Source: Zeimonas sp003577305
Lineage (GTDB): Bacteria; Pseudomonadota; Gammaproteobacteria; Burkholderiales; Burkholderiaceae_E
DNA length: 64,000 nt
NCBI GenBank assembly: GCA_030263385.1
Contig: SZOX01000004.1
Location: forward strand, 62,001 to 126,000
Direction: 5' to 3'
Shown: positions 34,236 through 44,942 of the stretch, in pieces
Layout of the letters: each line of letters begins with the position of its first letter
Numbering within the stretch: position 1 is the stretch's first letter
The notes under the pieces: model-generated
What the model saw: only the letters and a program-made list of their open reading frames with translations
The model's database searches: none
Told to the model about the DNA's origin: nothing
Program-made: the position numbers and the translations under genes

Positions 34236-35282
34236 GTGGCAGTCCGGATCGCCATCGACTGCATGGGCGGTGACCACGGCCTGCCGGTCACCGTTCCTGC
34301 AGCGCTCGGCTTTCTCCGGCAAGGCTTCGACGTTCGCCTGCTGCTGGTCGGCCCGAAGGAGGCGATCGAGCAGGCGCTCGCGAAGTCCCGTACGGTCGAC
34401 GCCACCCGCATCGAGGTGCGTCACGCCTCCGAGGTGGTGACGATGGACGACCCGCCTGCGGCCGCGTTGCGCGGCAAGCGCGATTCGTCGATGCGCGTCG
34501 CGATCGAGCTGGTCAAGGGCGGCGAGGCCGATGCCTGCGTGAGCGCCGGCAACACCGGGGCGCTGATGGCGATCTCGCGCTTCGTGCTGAAGATGCAGCC
34601 GGGCATCGACCGGCCGGCGATCGCCACTCAGTTGCCCAACCGCACCGGCGGCACCACCACGATGCTCGACCTCGGCGCCAACGTCGACTGCGAGCCGCAG
34701 CACCTGCTGCAGTTCGGCGTGATGGGGGCGGCGCTGGTCACCGCGCTCGAAGGCAAGGAGCGACCCACGGTCGGCCTGCTGAACGTCGGCGAGGAAGTGA
34801 TCAAGGGCAACGACACGGTCAAGCAGGCCGCCGAACTGCTGCGCGCGAGCTCGCTCGACTTTCGCGGCAACGTCGAAGGCGACGACATCTACGAGGGCAC
34901 CACCGACGTGGTGGTCTGCGACGGCTTCGTCGGCAACGTTGCGCTGAAGACCTCCGAGGGCCTGGCGCGCATGCTCGGCGAGTTCATCCGCGAGGAGTAC
35001 AGGCGCCACGTCTTCACGCGCCTGATGGCGCTGCTGTCGTTGCCGGTGCTGCTGCGGTTTCGCAAGCGGCTCGATCACCGGCGCTACAACGGCGCGAGCC
35101 TGGTGGGGCTGCGCGGCGTGGTGATCAAGAGCCACGGTTCGGCCGACGCCTATGCGTTCGAGTTCGCGCTGCGCCGTGCCTACGATGCGGTGCGCAACGG
35201 ACTGCTGCGGCGCATCGAAGAGGCGCTGCCGCGCATCCAGGCCACGGAGCCGGGCGCGCCCGACGCCGCCGGTCCGGGCTGA
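34236..35282 (+). CDS. plsX: Phosphate acyltransferase PlsX
   Basis: Makes acyl-phosphate from acyl-ACP as the first step of phospholipid synthesis in the PlsX/PlsY route (348 aa). Motifs are IAIDCMGGDHG at the N-terminus, VSAGNTGALMA near residue 110, LDLGANVDC near 143, and EGDDIYEGTTDVVVCDGFVGN near 215. GTG start. First of the fatty-acid block; fabH follows after 79 bases. Confidence 0.94.
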   Translation: MAVRIAIDCMGGDHGLPVTVPAALGFLRQGFDVRLLLVGPKEAIEQALAKSRTVDATRIEVRHASEVVTMDDPPAAALRGKRDSSMRVAIELVKGGEADACVSAGNTGALMAISRFVLKMQPGIDRPAIATQLPNRTGGTTTMLDLGANVDCEPQHLLQFGVMGAALVTALEGKERPTVGLLNVGEEVIKGNDTVKQAAELLRASSLDFRGNVEGDDIYEGTTDVVVCDGFVGNVALKTSEGLARMLGEFIREEYRRHVFTRLMALLSLPVLLRFRKRLDHRRYNGASLVGLRGVVIKSHGSADAYAFEFALRRAYDAVRNGLLRRIEEALPRIQATEPGAPDAAGPG

Positions 35283-35361
35283 TGGCGGGCCGGCCGACGC
35301 CCGCTCCGATCGCTGCCCCGCTTTCCCATCCAGCATTTCCGACCAGGTTCGCACCTTCGCC

Positions 35362-36342
35362 ATGAGCTTTCCGCACTCACGAATCATCGGCACCGGCAGT
35401 TACCTGCCGCCACGCGCCGTCGCCAACGAGGAACTCGTGCGCGAACTGGCGGCGCGCGGCGTCGAGACCTCCGATCAGTGGATCGTCGAACGCACCGGCA
35501 TCCGTCAGCGCCACCTGGCCGACGCCGGCGTGGTCTGCAGCGAACTGGCCACCGAAGCGGCGCGGCGGGCGCTGGCGGCGGCCGGCCTGCAGCCAGGCGA
35601 AGTCGACCTGATCGTGGTCGCGACGTCCACGCCCGACTTCGTCTTTCCGAGCACCGCGTGCCTGGTGCAGAAAGCGCTCGGCGCCCCGGGCGGCGCGGCC
35701 TTCGACGTCCAGGCAGTCTGCAGCGGCTTCACCTACGCGCTGGCGGTGGCCGATTCGATGATCCGCACCGGGCTGGCCAGCCGAGCGCTGGTGATCGGCG
35801 CCGAGGTGTTCTCGCGCATACTCGACTGGAACGACCGCGGCACCTGCGTGCTCTTCGGCGACGGCGCCGGAGCGGTGGTGCTGGCCGGCGACGAGCGTCC
35901 CGGCGTGCTTGCGGCGCGCCTGCACGCCGACGGGCGCTACGAGTCGATCCTGCGTACCGCGGGCAACCTGTGCGCCGGCAAGGTGGCCGGGCATCCCTAT
36001 CTCACGATGGACGGCCAGGCGGTCTTCAAGCTGGCGGTTTCGGTGCTCGACGCGGTGGCGCGCGAGACGCTGGAGGCGGCCGGCATGGCGACCGCCGACG
36101 TCGACTGGTTCATTCCGCACCAGGCCAACGTGCGCATCCTGCACTCGGCCGCGCGCAAGATCGGCATCCCGCTCGAGAAAGTGATCGTCACCGTCGACCG
36201 GCACGCCAATACCTCGGCCGCATCGATTCCGCTGGCGCTCGACCTGGCGGTTCGTGACGGCCGCATCCGCGCGGGCCAGAACGTGCTGATGGAAGGCGTG
36301 GGCGGCGGCTTCACCTGGGGCGCGGTGCTGGTGCGCATGTGA
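35362..36342 (+). CDS. fabH: 3-oxoacyl-ACP synthase III
   Basis: Starts fatty-acid synthesis by condensing acetyl-CoA with malonyl-ACP (326 aa). The catalytic triad is visible: Cys120 in DVQAVCSGFTYAL, His in WFIPHQANVRI and Asn in RHANTSAAS. The N-terminal SRIIGTGSYLPPRAV and the C-terminal GGGFTWGAVLVRM are typical. ATG at 35362 chosen because it opens the conserved region; the frame extends upstream without family sequence. Confidence 0.95.
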   Translation: MSFPHSRIIGTGSYLPPRAVANEELVRELAARGVETSDQWIVERTGIRQRHLADAGVVCSELATEAARRALAAAGLQPGEVDLIVVATSTPDFVFPSTACLVQKALGAPGGAAFDVQAVCSGFTYALAVADSMIRTGLASRALVIGAEVFSRILDWNDRGTCVLFGDGAGAVVLAGDERPGVLAARLHADGRYESILRTAGNLCAGKVAGHPYLTMDGQAVFKLAVSVLDAVARETLEAAGMATADVDWFIPHQANVRILHSAARKIGIPLEKVIVTVDRHANTSAASIPLALDLAVRDGRIRAGQNVLMEGVGGGFTWGAVLVRM

Positions 36343-36364
36343 CGGCACGGCGGGAGAATCGGTC

Positions 36365-37303
36365 ATGAACCTGGCATTCGTCTTTCCGGGGCAGGGCTCG
36401 CAGTCGGTGGGCATGCTCGACGGCTTCTCCGGTTCGCCGGCGGTGCGTGCGCTGCTCGGGCAGGCCGATGCGGCGCTCGGCGAGCCGTTGTCGGCGCTGA
36501 TCGCGCAGGGTCCGGCGGAAACGCTCGCGCTCACGGTGAACACGCAGCCGGCAATGCTCGCGACCGGTTATGCCTGCTGGCTTGCCTGGCGCGACGCGGG
36601 CGGCCCGGAGCCGGCAGCGGTGGCCGGCCACAGCCTCGGCGAATACACCGCGCTCACGGTGGCCGGCGCCATCGCGGTGGCCGACGCGCTGCGCCTGGTG
36701 CGGCTGCGCGCACAGGCGATGCAGGAGGCGGTGCCGGTAGGCCAGGGCGCCATGGCGGCGATTCTCGGCCTGGACGACGACAAGGTGCGCCAGGCCTGCG
36801 CCGAGGCGGCGAGCGCCGCGGTCGGCGAGGTGGTCGAGCCGGCAAACTACAACGCTCCCGCGCAGGTGGTGATCGCAGGCCACAAGGCGGCCGTCGAGCG
36901 CGCCTGCGAACGTGCAAAGGCGCTCGGTGCCAAGCGCGCACTGCCGTTGCCGGTGTCGGCGCCGTTTCACTCGTCGCTGCTGCGCCCGGCCGGCGAACGG
37001 CTGGCGCAGGCGCTGGCGGCCGTCGAGCTGAGCGCGCCGCGTGTGCCGCTGGTGAACAACGTCGACGTCGCGATCGAGACCGAACCCGCGCGCATCCGCG
37101 ACGCGCTGGTGCGCCAGTCCTACGGGCCGGTGCGCTGGGTCGAGGTGGTGCAGCGGCTGAAGGCGCTCGGCGTGACCGGCGTGATCGAGTTCGGGCCCGG
37201 CAAGGTGCTGGCCGGCCTGGTCTCGCGCATCGATCGCACGCTGCGGGTGGCGGCGGTTCACGATCCTGCGTCGCTCGAGGCGGCACTGAAAGAGCTCGGA
37301 TGA
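36365..37303 (+). CDS. fabD: Malonyl CoA-ACP transacylase
   Basis: Loads malonyl groups onto acyl carrier protein (312 aa). Motifs are FPGQGSQSVGML at residues 7-18, the catalytic Ser90 in AGHSLGEYTAL, and the histidine region PVSAPFHSSLL near residue 205. The gene follows fabH after 22 bases and precedes fabG by 13 bases, consistent with one operon. Confidence 0.95.
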   Translation: MNLAFVFPGQGSQSVGMLDGFSGSPAVRALLGQADAALGEPLSALIAQGPAETLALTVNTQPAMLATGYACWLAWRDAGGPEPAAVAGHSLGEYTALTVAGAIAVADALRLVRLRAQAMQEAVPVGQGAMAAILGLDDDKVRQACAEAASAAVGEVVEPANYNAPAQVVIAGHKAAVERACERAKALGAKRALPLPVSAPFHSSLLRPAGERLAQALAAVELSAPRVPLVNNVDVAIETEPARIRDALVRQSYGPVRWVEVVQRLKALGVTGVIEFGPGKVLAGLVSRIDRTLRVAAVHDPASLEAALKELG

Positions 37304-37316
37304 AGGAGGGCGTCTC

Positions 37317-38069
37317 ATGACAACGACGAACCTGTCCGGACAGCTGGCGCTGGTAACCGGTGCCTCGCGCGGCATCGGGCGGGCGATCGCGCTCGAACTC
37401 GGCCGCCAGGGCGCGACCGTGGTCGGCACCGCCACCAGCGAAGCCGGCGCGCAGGCGATCTCCGCCGCGCTCGCCGAGGCGGGCGTTACCGGTCGCGGCG
37501 AGCGTCTCGACGTGACCGATGCGGCGCGCTGCGAGGCGCTGGTCGAAGCGCTGCAGAAGGACGGCAAGGGCATCGCGATCCTCGTGAACAACGCCGGCAT
37601 CACGCGCGACAACCTCGCGATGCGCATGAAGGACGAGGAGTGGGACGCGGTGATCGACACCAACCTCGGTGCGGTGTTCCGCATGTCGCGCCTCGTGCTG
37701 CGCGCGATGGTGCGCGCGCGCTACGGGCGCATCGTCAACATCACCTCGGTGGTCGGCGCCAGCGGCAACGCCGGGCAGGCCAACTACGCGGCCGCCAAGG
37801 CAGGCGTGGGCGGCATGAGTCGCGCGCTCGCACGCGAAGTGGCCAGCCGCAACGTCACGGTGAACTGCGTGGCGCCGGGCTTCATCGAGACCGACATGAC
37901 CCGCGCGCTGAGCGCCGAGCAGAGCACCGCGCTGATCGCGCAGGTGCCCGCCGGGCGGCTCGGGCAACCGCAGGACGTCGCCGCCGCAGTGGCTTTCCTC
38001 GCGTCGCCGCAGGCGGCCTACATCACCGGCGCAACCCTGCACGTAAACGGCGGGATGTACATGGAATGA
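37317..38069 (+). CDS. fabG: 3-oxoacyl-ACP reductase
   Basis: NADPH-dependent short-chain dehydrogenase of the fatty-acid elongation cycle (250 aa). The cofactor motif is TGASRGIGRAIA near residue 15, NNAGITRDNLAMRM follows near 88, and the catalytic Ser-Tyr-Lys set is in NITSVVGASGNAGQANYAAAKAG. The C-terminus ITGATLHVNGGMYM is the usual FabG ending. Confidence 0.95.
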   Translation: MTTTNLSGQLALVTGASRGIGRAIALELGRQGATVVGTATSEAGAQAISAALAEAGVTGRGERLDVTDAARCEALVEALQKDGKGIAILVNNAGITRDNLAMRMKDEEWDAVIDTNLGAVFRMSRLVLRAMVRARYGRIVNITSVVGASGNAGQANYAAAKAGVGGMSRALAREVASRNVTVNCVAPGFIETDMTRALSAEQSTALIAQVPAGRLGQPQDVAAAVAFLASPQAAYITGATLHVNGGMYME

Positions 38070-38159
38070 GTGAAGGTTCGCCGCAGATCGGCTCCGTATC
38101 GTGCGACGGCCATCGGCCTCGCGGATTAGGCGGCCGGCCCGCGGCGTCGCGCGGCGTGA

Positions 38160-38172
38160 AGTGCTATACAAT
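38160..38172 (+). promoter_or_regulatory. acpP: Candidate acpP promoter -10 region
   Basis: The only AT-rich spot in the 168-base fabG-acpP gap: TATACAAT at 38165-38172, about 65 bases before the acpP ATG. acpP usually has its own strong promoter in addition to operon read-through. No convincing -35 box is seen. Confidence 0.4.
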
Positions 38173-38237
38173 CGCGCCGCGCCGACACGCAGTCGTGGCG
38201 CCTGACCACGTGAAGGCAGAGCAAACGGGAGCACCGA

Positions 38238-38477
38238 ATGGAAAACATCGAACAGCGCGTCAAGAAGATCGTGGCTGAGCAACTCGGCGTCAACGAGGCC
38301 GAAATCAAGAACGAATCCTCGTTCGTCGACGACCTCGGTGCCGATTCGCTCGACACGGTCGAACTGGTGATGGCCCTCGAAGACGAGTTCGAGACCGAGA
38401 TCCCCGACGAGGAAGCCGAGAAGATCACCACGGTGCAGCAGGCGATCGACTACGTGAAGTCGCACTCGAAGGGCTGA
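38238..38477 (+). CDS. acpP: Acyl carrier protein
   Basis: A 79-residue acidic carrier protein. The phosphopantetheine attachment serine is Ser37 in LGADSLDTVELVMALEDEF. The sequence is close to identical with other betaproteobacterial AcpP proteins. The modifying enzyme AcpS is encoded 10 kb downstream at 48.2 kb. A GGGAG ribosome-binding site lies 8 bases before the ATG. Confidence 0.97.
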   Translation: MENIEQRVKKIVAEQLGVNEAEIKNESSFVDDLGADSLDTVELVMALEDEFETEIPDEEAEKITTVQQAIDYVKSHSKG

Positions 38478-38538
38478 TGCGCGCTCGCGCGGCGGCGCGG
38501 CCGCCGGCGTTCGCCCGTCGCAGGCAAGGAGCAACCAA

Positions 38539-39774
38539 GTGAGCCGGCGCCGTGTCGTGATCACCGGGCTGGGCATCGTCTGCCCGGTCGGCAACGACGT
38601 GCCTACCGCCTGGGCGAACCTGGTCGCCGGGCGCTCCGGCATTTCCACGATCAGCCGCTTCGATGCCGGCGCGTTCCCCACGCGCATCGCCGGCGAGGTG
38701 CGCGGGTTCGACGTCGCGCAATACCTGCCGGCGAAGGAAGCGCGGCACTTCGACACTTTCGTCCACTACGGCATCGCCGCCGGCCTGCAGGCGCTGCGCG
38801 ACAGCGGCATCGAGGTCACCGAGGCCAACGCCGAGCGCATCGGGGTGATCATCGGCTCGGGCATCGGCGGCCTGCCGCTGATCGAGGCCACGCACGCCGA
38901 ACTGACCCAGCGCGGTCCGCGACGGGTGTCGCCGTTCTTCGTGCCCGGCTCGATCATCAACATGATCTCGGGCCAGATGTCGATCATGGCCGGGCTGAAG
39001 GGCCCGAACTACGCGATCGTCAGTGCCTGCACCACCGGGCTGCACTGCGTGGGCGACGCCGCGCGCATCATCGCCTACGGCGATGCCGATGCGATCGTCG
39101 CCGGCGGTTCCGAGGCGACGATCTCGCCGCTCGGGCTCGGCGGCTTCTGCGCGGCACGTGCGCTGTCGGTGCGCAACGACGATCCCGCCACCGCGAGCCG
39201 GCCCTGGGACCGCGACCGCGACGGCTTCGTGCTCGGCGAGGGCGCAGGCGTGCTGATGCTCGAGGAATACGAACACGCCAGGCGTCGCGGCGCACGCATC
39301 TACGCCGAGGTCGCGGGCTTCGGCATGAGCGCCGACGCGCATCACATCACCGCCCCCGACATGGACGGGCCGCGGCGCTGCATGCTCGCCGCGCTGCGCG
39401 ACGCCGGCGTGGCGCCCGCGGAAATCGACTACCTGAACGCCCACGGCACCTCCACGCCGCTGGGCGACAAGAACGAAACCGACGCGATCAAGGCTGCGCT
39501 GGGCGAGGACGCGGCGCGCCGACTGGTGGTCAATTCGACCAAGTCGATGACCGGGCACCTGCTGGGCGGCGCCGGCGGCATCGAGACCGTTTTCACCGCG
39601 CTGGCGATCCACCACCAGGTCTCGCCGCCGACGATCAACATCTTCGAGCAGGATCCGGAGTGCGACCTGGATTACTGCGCCAACACCGCTCGCGACCTGC
39701 CGATCGGCGTCGCGATGAAGAACTCGTTCGGCTTCGGCGGCACCAACGGCACGCTGGTGCTGCGCCGGGTCTGA
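38539..39774 (+). CDS. fabF: 3-oxoacyl-ACP synthase II
   Basis: Elongation condensing enzyme (411 aa). The catalytic Cys is in VSACTTGLHCVGDA near residue 164. The two histidines are in NAHGTSTPLGDKNE near 304 and TGHLLGGAGG near 341. The C-terminal NSFGFGGTNGTLVLRRV is typical. GTG start with an AAGGAG ribosome-binding site (38526-38531) about 7 bases upstream. It closes the fab cluster. Confidence 0.95.
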   Translation: MSRRRVVITGLGIVCPVGNDVPTAWANLVAGRSGISTISRFDAGAFPTRIAGEVRGFDVAQYLPAKEARHFDTFVHYGIAAGLQALRDSGIEVTEANAERIGVIIGSGIGGLPLIEATHAELTQRGPRRVSPFFVPGSIINMISGQMSIMAGLKGPNYAIVSACTTGLHCVGDAARIIAYGDADAIVAGGSEATISPLGLGGFCAARALSVRNDDPATASRPWDRDRDGFVLGEGAGVLMLEEYEHARRRGARIYAEVAGFGMSADAHHITAPDMDGPRRCMLAALRDAGVAPAEIDYLNAHGTSTPLGDKNETDAIKAALGEDAARRLVVNSTKSMTGHLLGGAGGIETVFTALAIHHQVSPPTINIFEQDPECDLDYCANTARDLPIGVAMKNSFGFGGTNGTLVLRRV

Positions 39775-39811
39775 ACCCGGCGGCCCGCGCGCATCGGCCG
39801 GCACGACGGCC

Positions 39812-40249
39812 ATGTCGATCGCTTTCGAACTGCACGCCGCGCCGGGCGAGGCGCTGCGCGCGCTGCGCATGACCGTGGTGGCGCTGGCCGCCGCGGGCTT
39901 CGCGCTTGCGGCCTGGCTCGCCTCGTCGCCGTGGGGCGGCATCCTGCTCGCCGTGGCGCCGTTTGCGTGCGCCGCTGCCTGGCAGCGCGGCGGGCACGGG
40001 CTGGCGCGGGGCCGGTTGAGCGTCGATCCGGCCGGGCAGGCTTGCTGGCAAGCCCCCGACGGGCAGGGCGCAGCGCAGCCGGTCCGCATCGAGCGCTGGT
40101 GCGTGACCGAGCGCCTGGTCTGGATCCGTTTTTCGACGCAGCTCGCGGGGGCGCGACGCGACACCCTGGTGGCGCGCGGTGCCTGCGAGCCGGCCCAGTG
40201 GCGCAGTCTGCGCACCTGGCTGGCGTGGCTCGAGCGTGGCGCGGCTTGA
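39812..40249 (+). CDS. Hypothetical two-helix membrane protein after fabF
   Basis: A 145-residue protein with two adjacent hydrophobic segments (about residues 20-40 and 42-58), then a soluble C-terminal part of about 85 residues rich in Trp and Arg (RIERWCVTERLVWIRFSTQL). The layout of a helical hairpin plus a short beta-like domain resembles YgfX/CptA-type proteins, but the similarity is only general and the function is not known. Small proteins of this kind often follow fabF and precede rpoE in betaproteobacteria; here degP follows instead. Confidence 0.6.
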   Translation: MSIAFELHAAPGEALRALRMTVVALAAAGFALAAWLASSPWGGILLAVAPFACAAAWQRGGHGLARGRLSVDPAGQACWQAPDGQGAAQPVRIERWCVTERLVWIRFSTQLAGARRDTLVARGACEPAQWRSLRTWLAWLERGAA

Positions 40250-40307
40250 ATTCGCCAGGCTGCCATCCCATCTCGTCTGTTACCTTTCCGATCGGGGCAG
40301 ATCACCG

Positions 40308-41780
40308 ATGATCCGGATCACGATGAACCGACTGTTGCTCGCCTGCGTGCTTGCGCTCGGCGCGTTTGCGGCTGGCTGGACGCCGCAGCCCGCGGCCGCG
40401 CAGGCGCGCCAGCTTCCCGACTTCGCCGACCTGGTCGAGCGCGCCGCGCCGGCCGTGGTCAACATCCGCACCGCCGAAAGGGTGCGCGAGCGCACGCAGA
40501 TGCCGCAGTTCCCGTTTCCCGAGGGGCTGGACGAGAACGATCCGTTCTACGAGTTCTTTCGCCGCTTCTTTCCGCCGCGCCAGGCCCCGTCTCCGGGGCC
40601 GCGCGGCCACGGCGACGAAGTGCCGCGCGGAGTCGGTTCCGGTTTCGTCATCTCCTCCGACGGCTACGTGATGACCAATCACCACGTGGTCGACGGCGCC
40701 GACGAGATCTACGTCACGCTGGCCGACAAGCGCGAGTTCCGCGGCAAGCTGATCGGCTCTGACCGCCGCACCGACGTGGCGCTGGTGAAGATCGAGGTCG
40801 CCGATCTTCCCAGGCTGCCGATCGGCGACTCGCGCAAGCTGCGCGTCGGCGAATGGGTGATCGCGATCGGCTCGCCGTTCGGGTTCGACAGCACGGTGAC
40901 AGCCGGCATCGTCTCGGCCAAGAGCCGCGACACCGGCGAATACCTGCCTTTCATCCAGACCGACGTCGCGGTGAACCCCGGCAACTCCGGGGGGCCGCTG
41001 CTCAACATGGCCGGCGAGGTAGTCGGCATCAACTCTCAGATCTACAGCCGTACCGGCGGCTTCATGGGCATCTCGTTCGCAATCCCGATCGACGAGGCGA
41101 TGCGCGTGGCCGACCAGCTGCGTGCGAGCGGACGAGTGATCCGGGGCCGAATCGGCGTGGGCATCGCCGAGGTCACCCGGGAGGTCGCCGAACCGCTCGG
41201 GCTGCCGAAGGCTGCCGGGGCGCTGGTGCGCAGCCTGGAGCCGGGCGGGCCGGCCGAAAAGGCAGGCATCGAGGTGGGCGACATCATCCAGCGCTTCGAC
41301 GGCAAGCAGGTGGAGCGCTCCAGCGACCTGCCGCGGCTGGTCGGCGGCACGCGGCCGGGCACGAAGGTGAGCGTGCAGGTCTGGCGACGCGGCGAGCAGA
41401 GGTCGCTGACGATCGCGGTGGCCGAGATGGAATCCGACCAGGTCGCGACTCCGAGCGGGCGCCAGTTACCGCCGCGCGGCGGCGGCGCGCCGCCGAAGGT
41501 GGCCAACGCGCTGGGGCTGGTCGTTTCCGACATTCCCGTCGAGCGCAAGCAGCAGCTCAGGTTGCGCAACGGCGTCCTGGTCGAGTCTGCCGAGGGCGTG
41601 GCAGCGCGCGCCGGCATCCGCGGCGGCGACATCGTGATGGCGCTGAACAACCAGGAGGTGAGCAGCGCGCGCCAGTTCGCCGAGCTGGTCGGGAAGCTCG
41701 ACCTGTCGCGAACGGCGGTGCTGCTGGTGCGTCGCGGCGAGAATGCGCAGTTCGTGCCGGTGCGGCCCGAAAGGCGCTGA
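40308..41780 (+). CDS. degP: Periplasmic serine protease DegP/MucD
   Basis: HtrA-family protease and chaperone of the cell envelope (490 aa). A signal peptide ends near AAAQA (about residue 30). The catalytic triad is His in MTNHHVVDGAD, Asp in RRTDVALVKIE and Ser in NPGNSGGPLLN. Two PDZ domains follow (about residues 285-370 and 395-485; GIEVGDIIQRFDGKQV and GIRGGDIVMALNNQEV). The start is ATG at 40308, with a second ATG at 40323 also possible. In related species it lies behind rpoE-rseA-rseB (mucABD-type operon); those genes are not present here. Confidence 0.92.
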   Translation: MIRITMNRLLLACVLALGAFAAGWTPQPAAAQARQLPDFADLVERAAPAVVNIRTAERVRERTQMPQFPFPEGLDENDPFYEFFRRFFPPRQAPSPGPRGHGDEVPRGVGSGFVISSDGYVMTNHHVVDGADEIYVTLADKREFRGKLIGSDRRTDVALVKIEVADLPRLPIGDSRKLRVGEWVIAIGSPFGFDSTVTAGIVSAKSRDTGEYLPFIQTDVAVNPGNSGGPLLNMAGEVVGINSQIYSRTGGFMGISFAIPIDEAMRVADQLRASGRVIRGRIGVGIAEVTREVAEPLGLPKAAGALVRSLEPGGPAEKAGIEVGDIIQRFDGKQVERSSDLPRLVGGTRPGTKVSVQVWRRGEQRSLTIAVAEMESDQVATPSGRQLPPRGGGAPPKVANALGLVVSDIPVERKQQLRLRNGVLVESAEGVAARAGIRGGDIVMALNNQEVSSARQFAELVGKLDLSRTAVLLVRRGENAQFVPVRPERR

Positions 41781-41812
41781 CACCGCTTGCCTGCCGGTGT
41801 CCCGGCCTTCCC

Positions 41813-43606
<1,794 letters not shown>

Positions 43607-43643
43607 ACCACACCGGAATGCACCGACCGCAAGGCTCCGAACG

Positions 43644-44540
43644 ATGAATTTCGCCCTGATCCTGTTCCTGCTGCTGGTGCTGACCTTCGTCGCCTGGCTG
43701 GCCGACCGCTTCGTGTTCCGGCGCCGGCGCGTGCGCGTTGCCGACGCCGCGGTGCGCGACTTCGAGCGCGAGGCCGCGGCGCGGCTGCGCGCGTCGATGG
43801 GCGAGCCGGCGGTAGCCGCCGAACGCGAGCGCTTGCGCGCAGTGCACGAGAAGCAGCCGTTGTGGCTCGAGTACACGGCGGGCCTGTTCCCGGTGATCGC
43901 GGTAGTGTTCCTGCTGCGCTCGTTCGTCGCCGAGCCGTTCAAGATACCGTCGGAATCCATGCTGCCGACGCTGTTCGTCGGCGACCTGATCCTGGTGAAC
44001 AAGTTCAGCTACGGAGTGCGCCTGCCGGTGGTGCACGCCAAGGTGTTCGACCTGGGCTCGCCGCAGCGCGGCGACGTGATGGTCTTCCGCTTCCCGCAGG
44101 ATCCTTCGGTCGACTACATCAAGCGCGTCATCGGCCTGCCGGGAGACAAAATATCCTATGAAAACAAGCGCTTGGCGATCAACGGGGTGGAGGTTCCACT
44201 GGTTGCGGCCGGCGAATTCGAGGATCGGCGGCGCCTGGCGATCTATCCACAATACTCAGAAAAGATCGGAGATATCGCCCATAAGGTATTGACAGAATTG
44301 GATAAACCGTCTGTCATTCAACCCGTGCTGCGCTTTCCCCACTTCGATCAGTGCCATTACCAGAGCCGGGGCGTGACCTGCACCGTGCCCTCCGGCCACT
44401 ACTTCGTGATGGGCGACAACCGCGAGAACAGCCTCGACAGTCGTTTCTGGGGATTCGTCCCGGAACGCAACATCGTCGGCAAGGCCTTCTTCATCTGGAT
44501 GAACTTCGGCGACCTCAGCCGCATCGGACGCTTCCAATGA
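43644..44540 (+). CDS. lepB: Signal peptidase I
   Basis: Cleaves signal peptides of exported proteins (298 aa). Two N-terminal membrane segments (about residues 3-22 and 78-95) precede the catalytic Ser105 in IPSESMLPTL and Lys160 in DYIKRVIGLPGD. The late box GHYFVMGDNRENSLDSR is present. Unusually, the stretch 44148-44325 inside the gene is AT-rich; by my count 31 of the 80 bases at 44241-44320 are G or C (39%), in a region that is otherwise about two-thirds GC. It encodes the variable segment between the catalytic core boxes. The stop overlaps the next gene (ATGA). Confidence 0.94.
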   Translation: MNFALILFLLLVLTFVAWLADRFVFRRRRVRVADAAVRDFEREAAARLRASMGEPAVAAERERLRAVHEKQPLWLEYTAGLFPVIAVVFLLRSFVAEPFKIPSESMLPTLFVGDLILVNKFSYGVRLPVVHAKVFDLGSPQRGDVMVFRFPQDPSVDYIKRVIGLPGDKISYENKRLAINGVEVPLVAAGEFEDRRRLAIYPQYSEKIGDIAHKVLTELDKPSVIQPVLRFPHFDQCHYQSRGVTCTVPSGHYFVMGDNRENSLDSRFWGFVPERNIVGKAFFIWMNFGDLSRIGRFQ

Positions 44541-44929
44541 CCGCGAATCGCATCGTGCCTTCCGCGTTCCCGCCGGCGCGCCGGCGCGCCCAGCGCGGGC
44601 TGTCGCTGATCGGCCTGCTGTTCGGCGGCGCAGTGATCGCCCTTCTCGCACTGCTGGTGATGAAGGTGCTGCCGTCGGCGCTCGAGTACAACGCGATCCG
44701 CAGCGCGATCACCAAGATCGCGACCGAGGGCGGCACTTCGGCCCGCGACTACCAGGTGGCGTTCGACCGGCACGCGGCGATCGACGACATCACGGCGATC
44801 AGCGGCAAGGACCTGGTGATAGAAAAGAACGCGGGGGGGCAGACGGTCATCTCGTTCGAGTACGAGAAGCGCATTGCGCTGTTCGGCCCGGCCTCGCTGG
44901 TGATCGAGTACCGGGGCAGCACGCAATGA
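44537..44929 (+). CDS. DUF4845 family membrane protein
   Basis: A 130-residue protein commonly encoded between lepB and rnc in beta- and gammaproteobacteria. A basic N-terminus is followed by a pilin-like hydrophobic helix (RGLSLIGLLFGGAVIALLALLV split by a glycine motif, about residues 19-42). A small soluble domain follows (VFDRHAAIDDITAISGKDLVIEK region). The RG-x-SLI start resembles a prepilin cleavage site, but the glutamate at +5 is missing, so processing as a pilin is doubtful. Function unknown. It overlaps the lepB stop by 4 bases. Confidence 0.82.
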   Translation: MTANRIVPSAFPPARRRAQRGLSLIGLLFGGAVIALLALLVMKVLPSALEYNAIRSAITKIATEGGTSARDYQVAFDRHAAIDDITAISGKDLVIEKNAGGQTVISFEYEKRIALFGPASLVIEYRGSTQ

Positions 44930-44942
44930 AGGGGCGCGTCCC

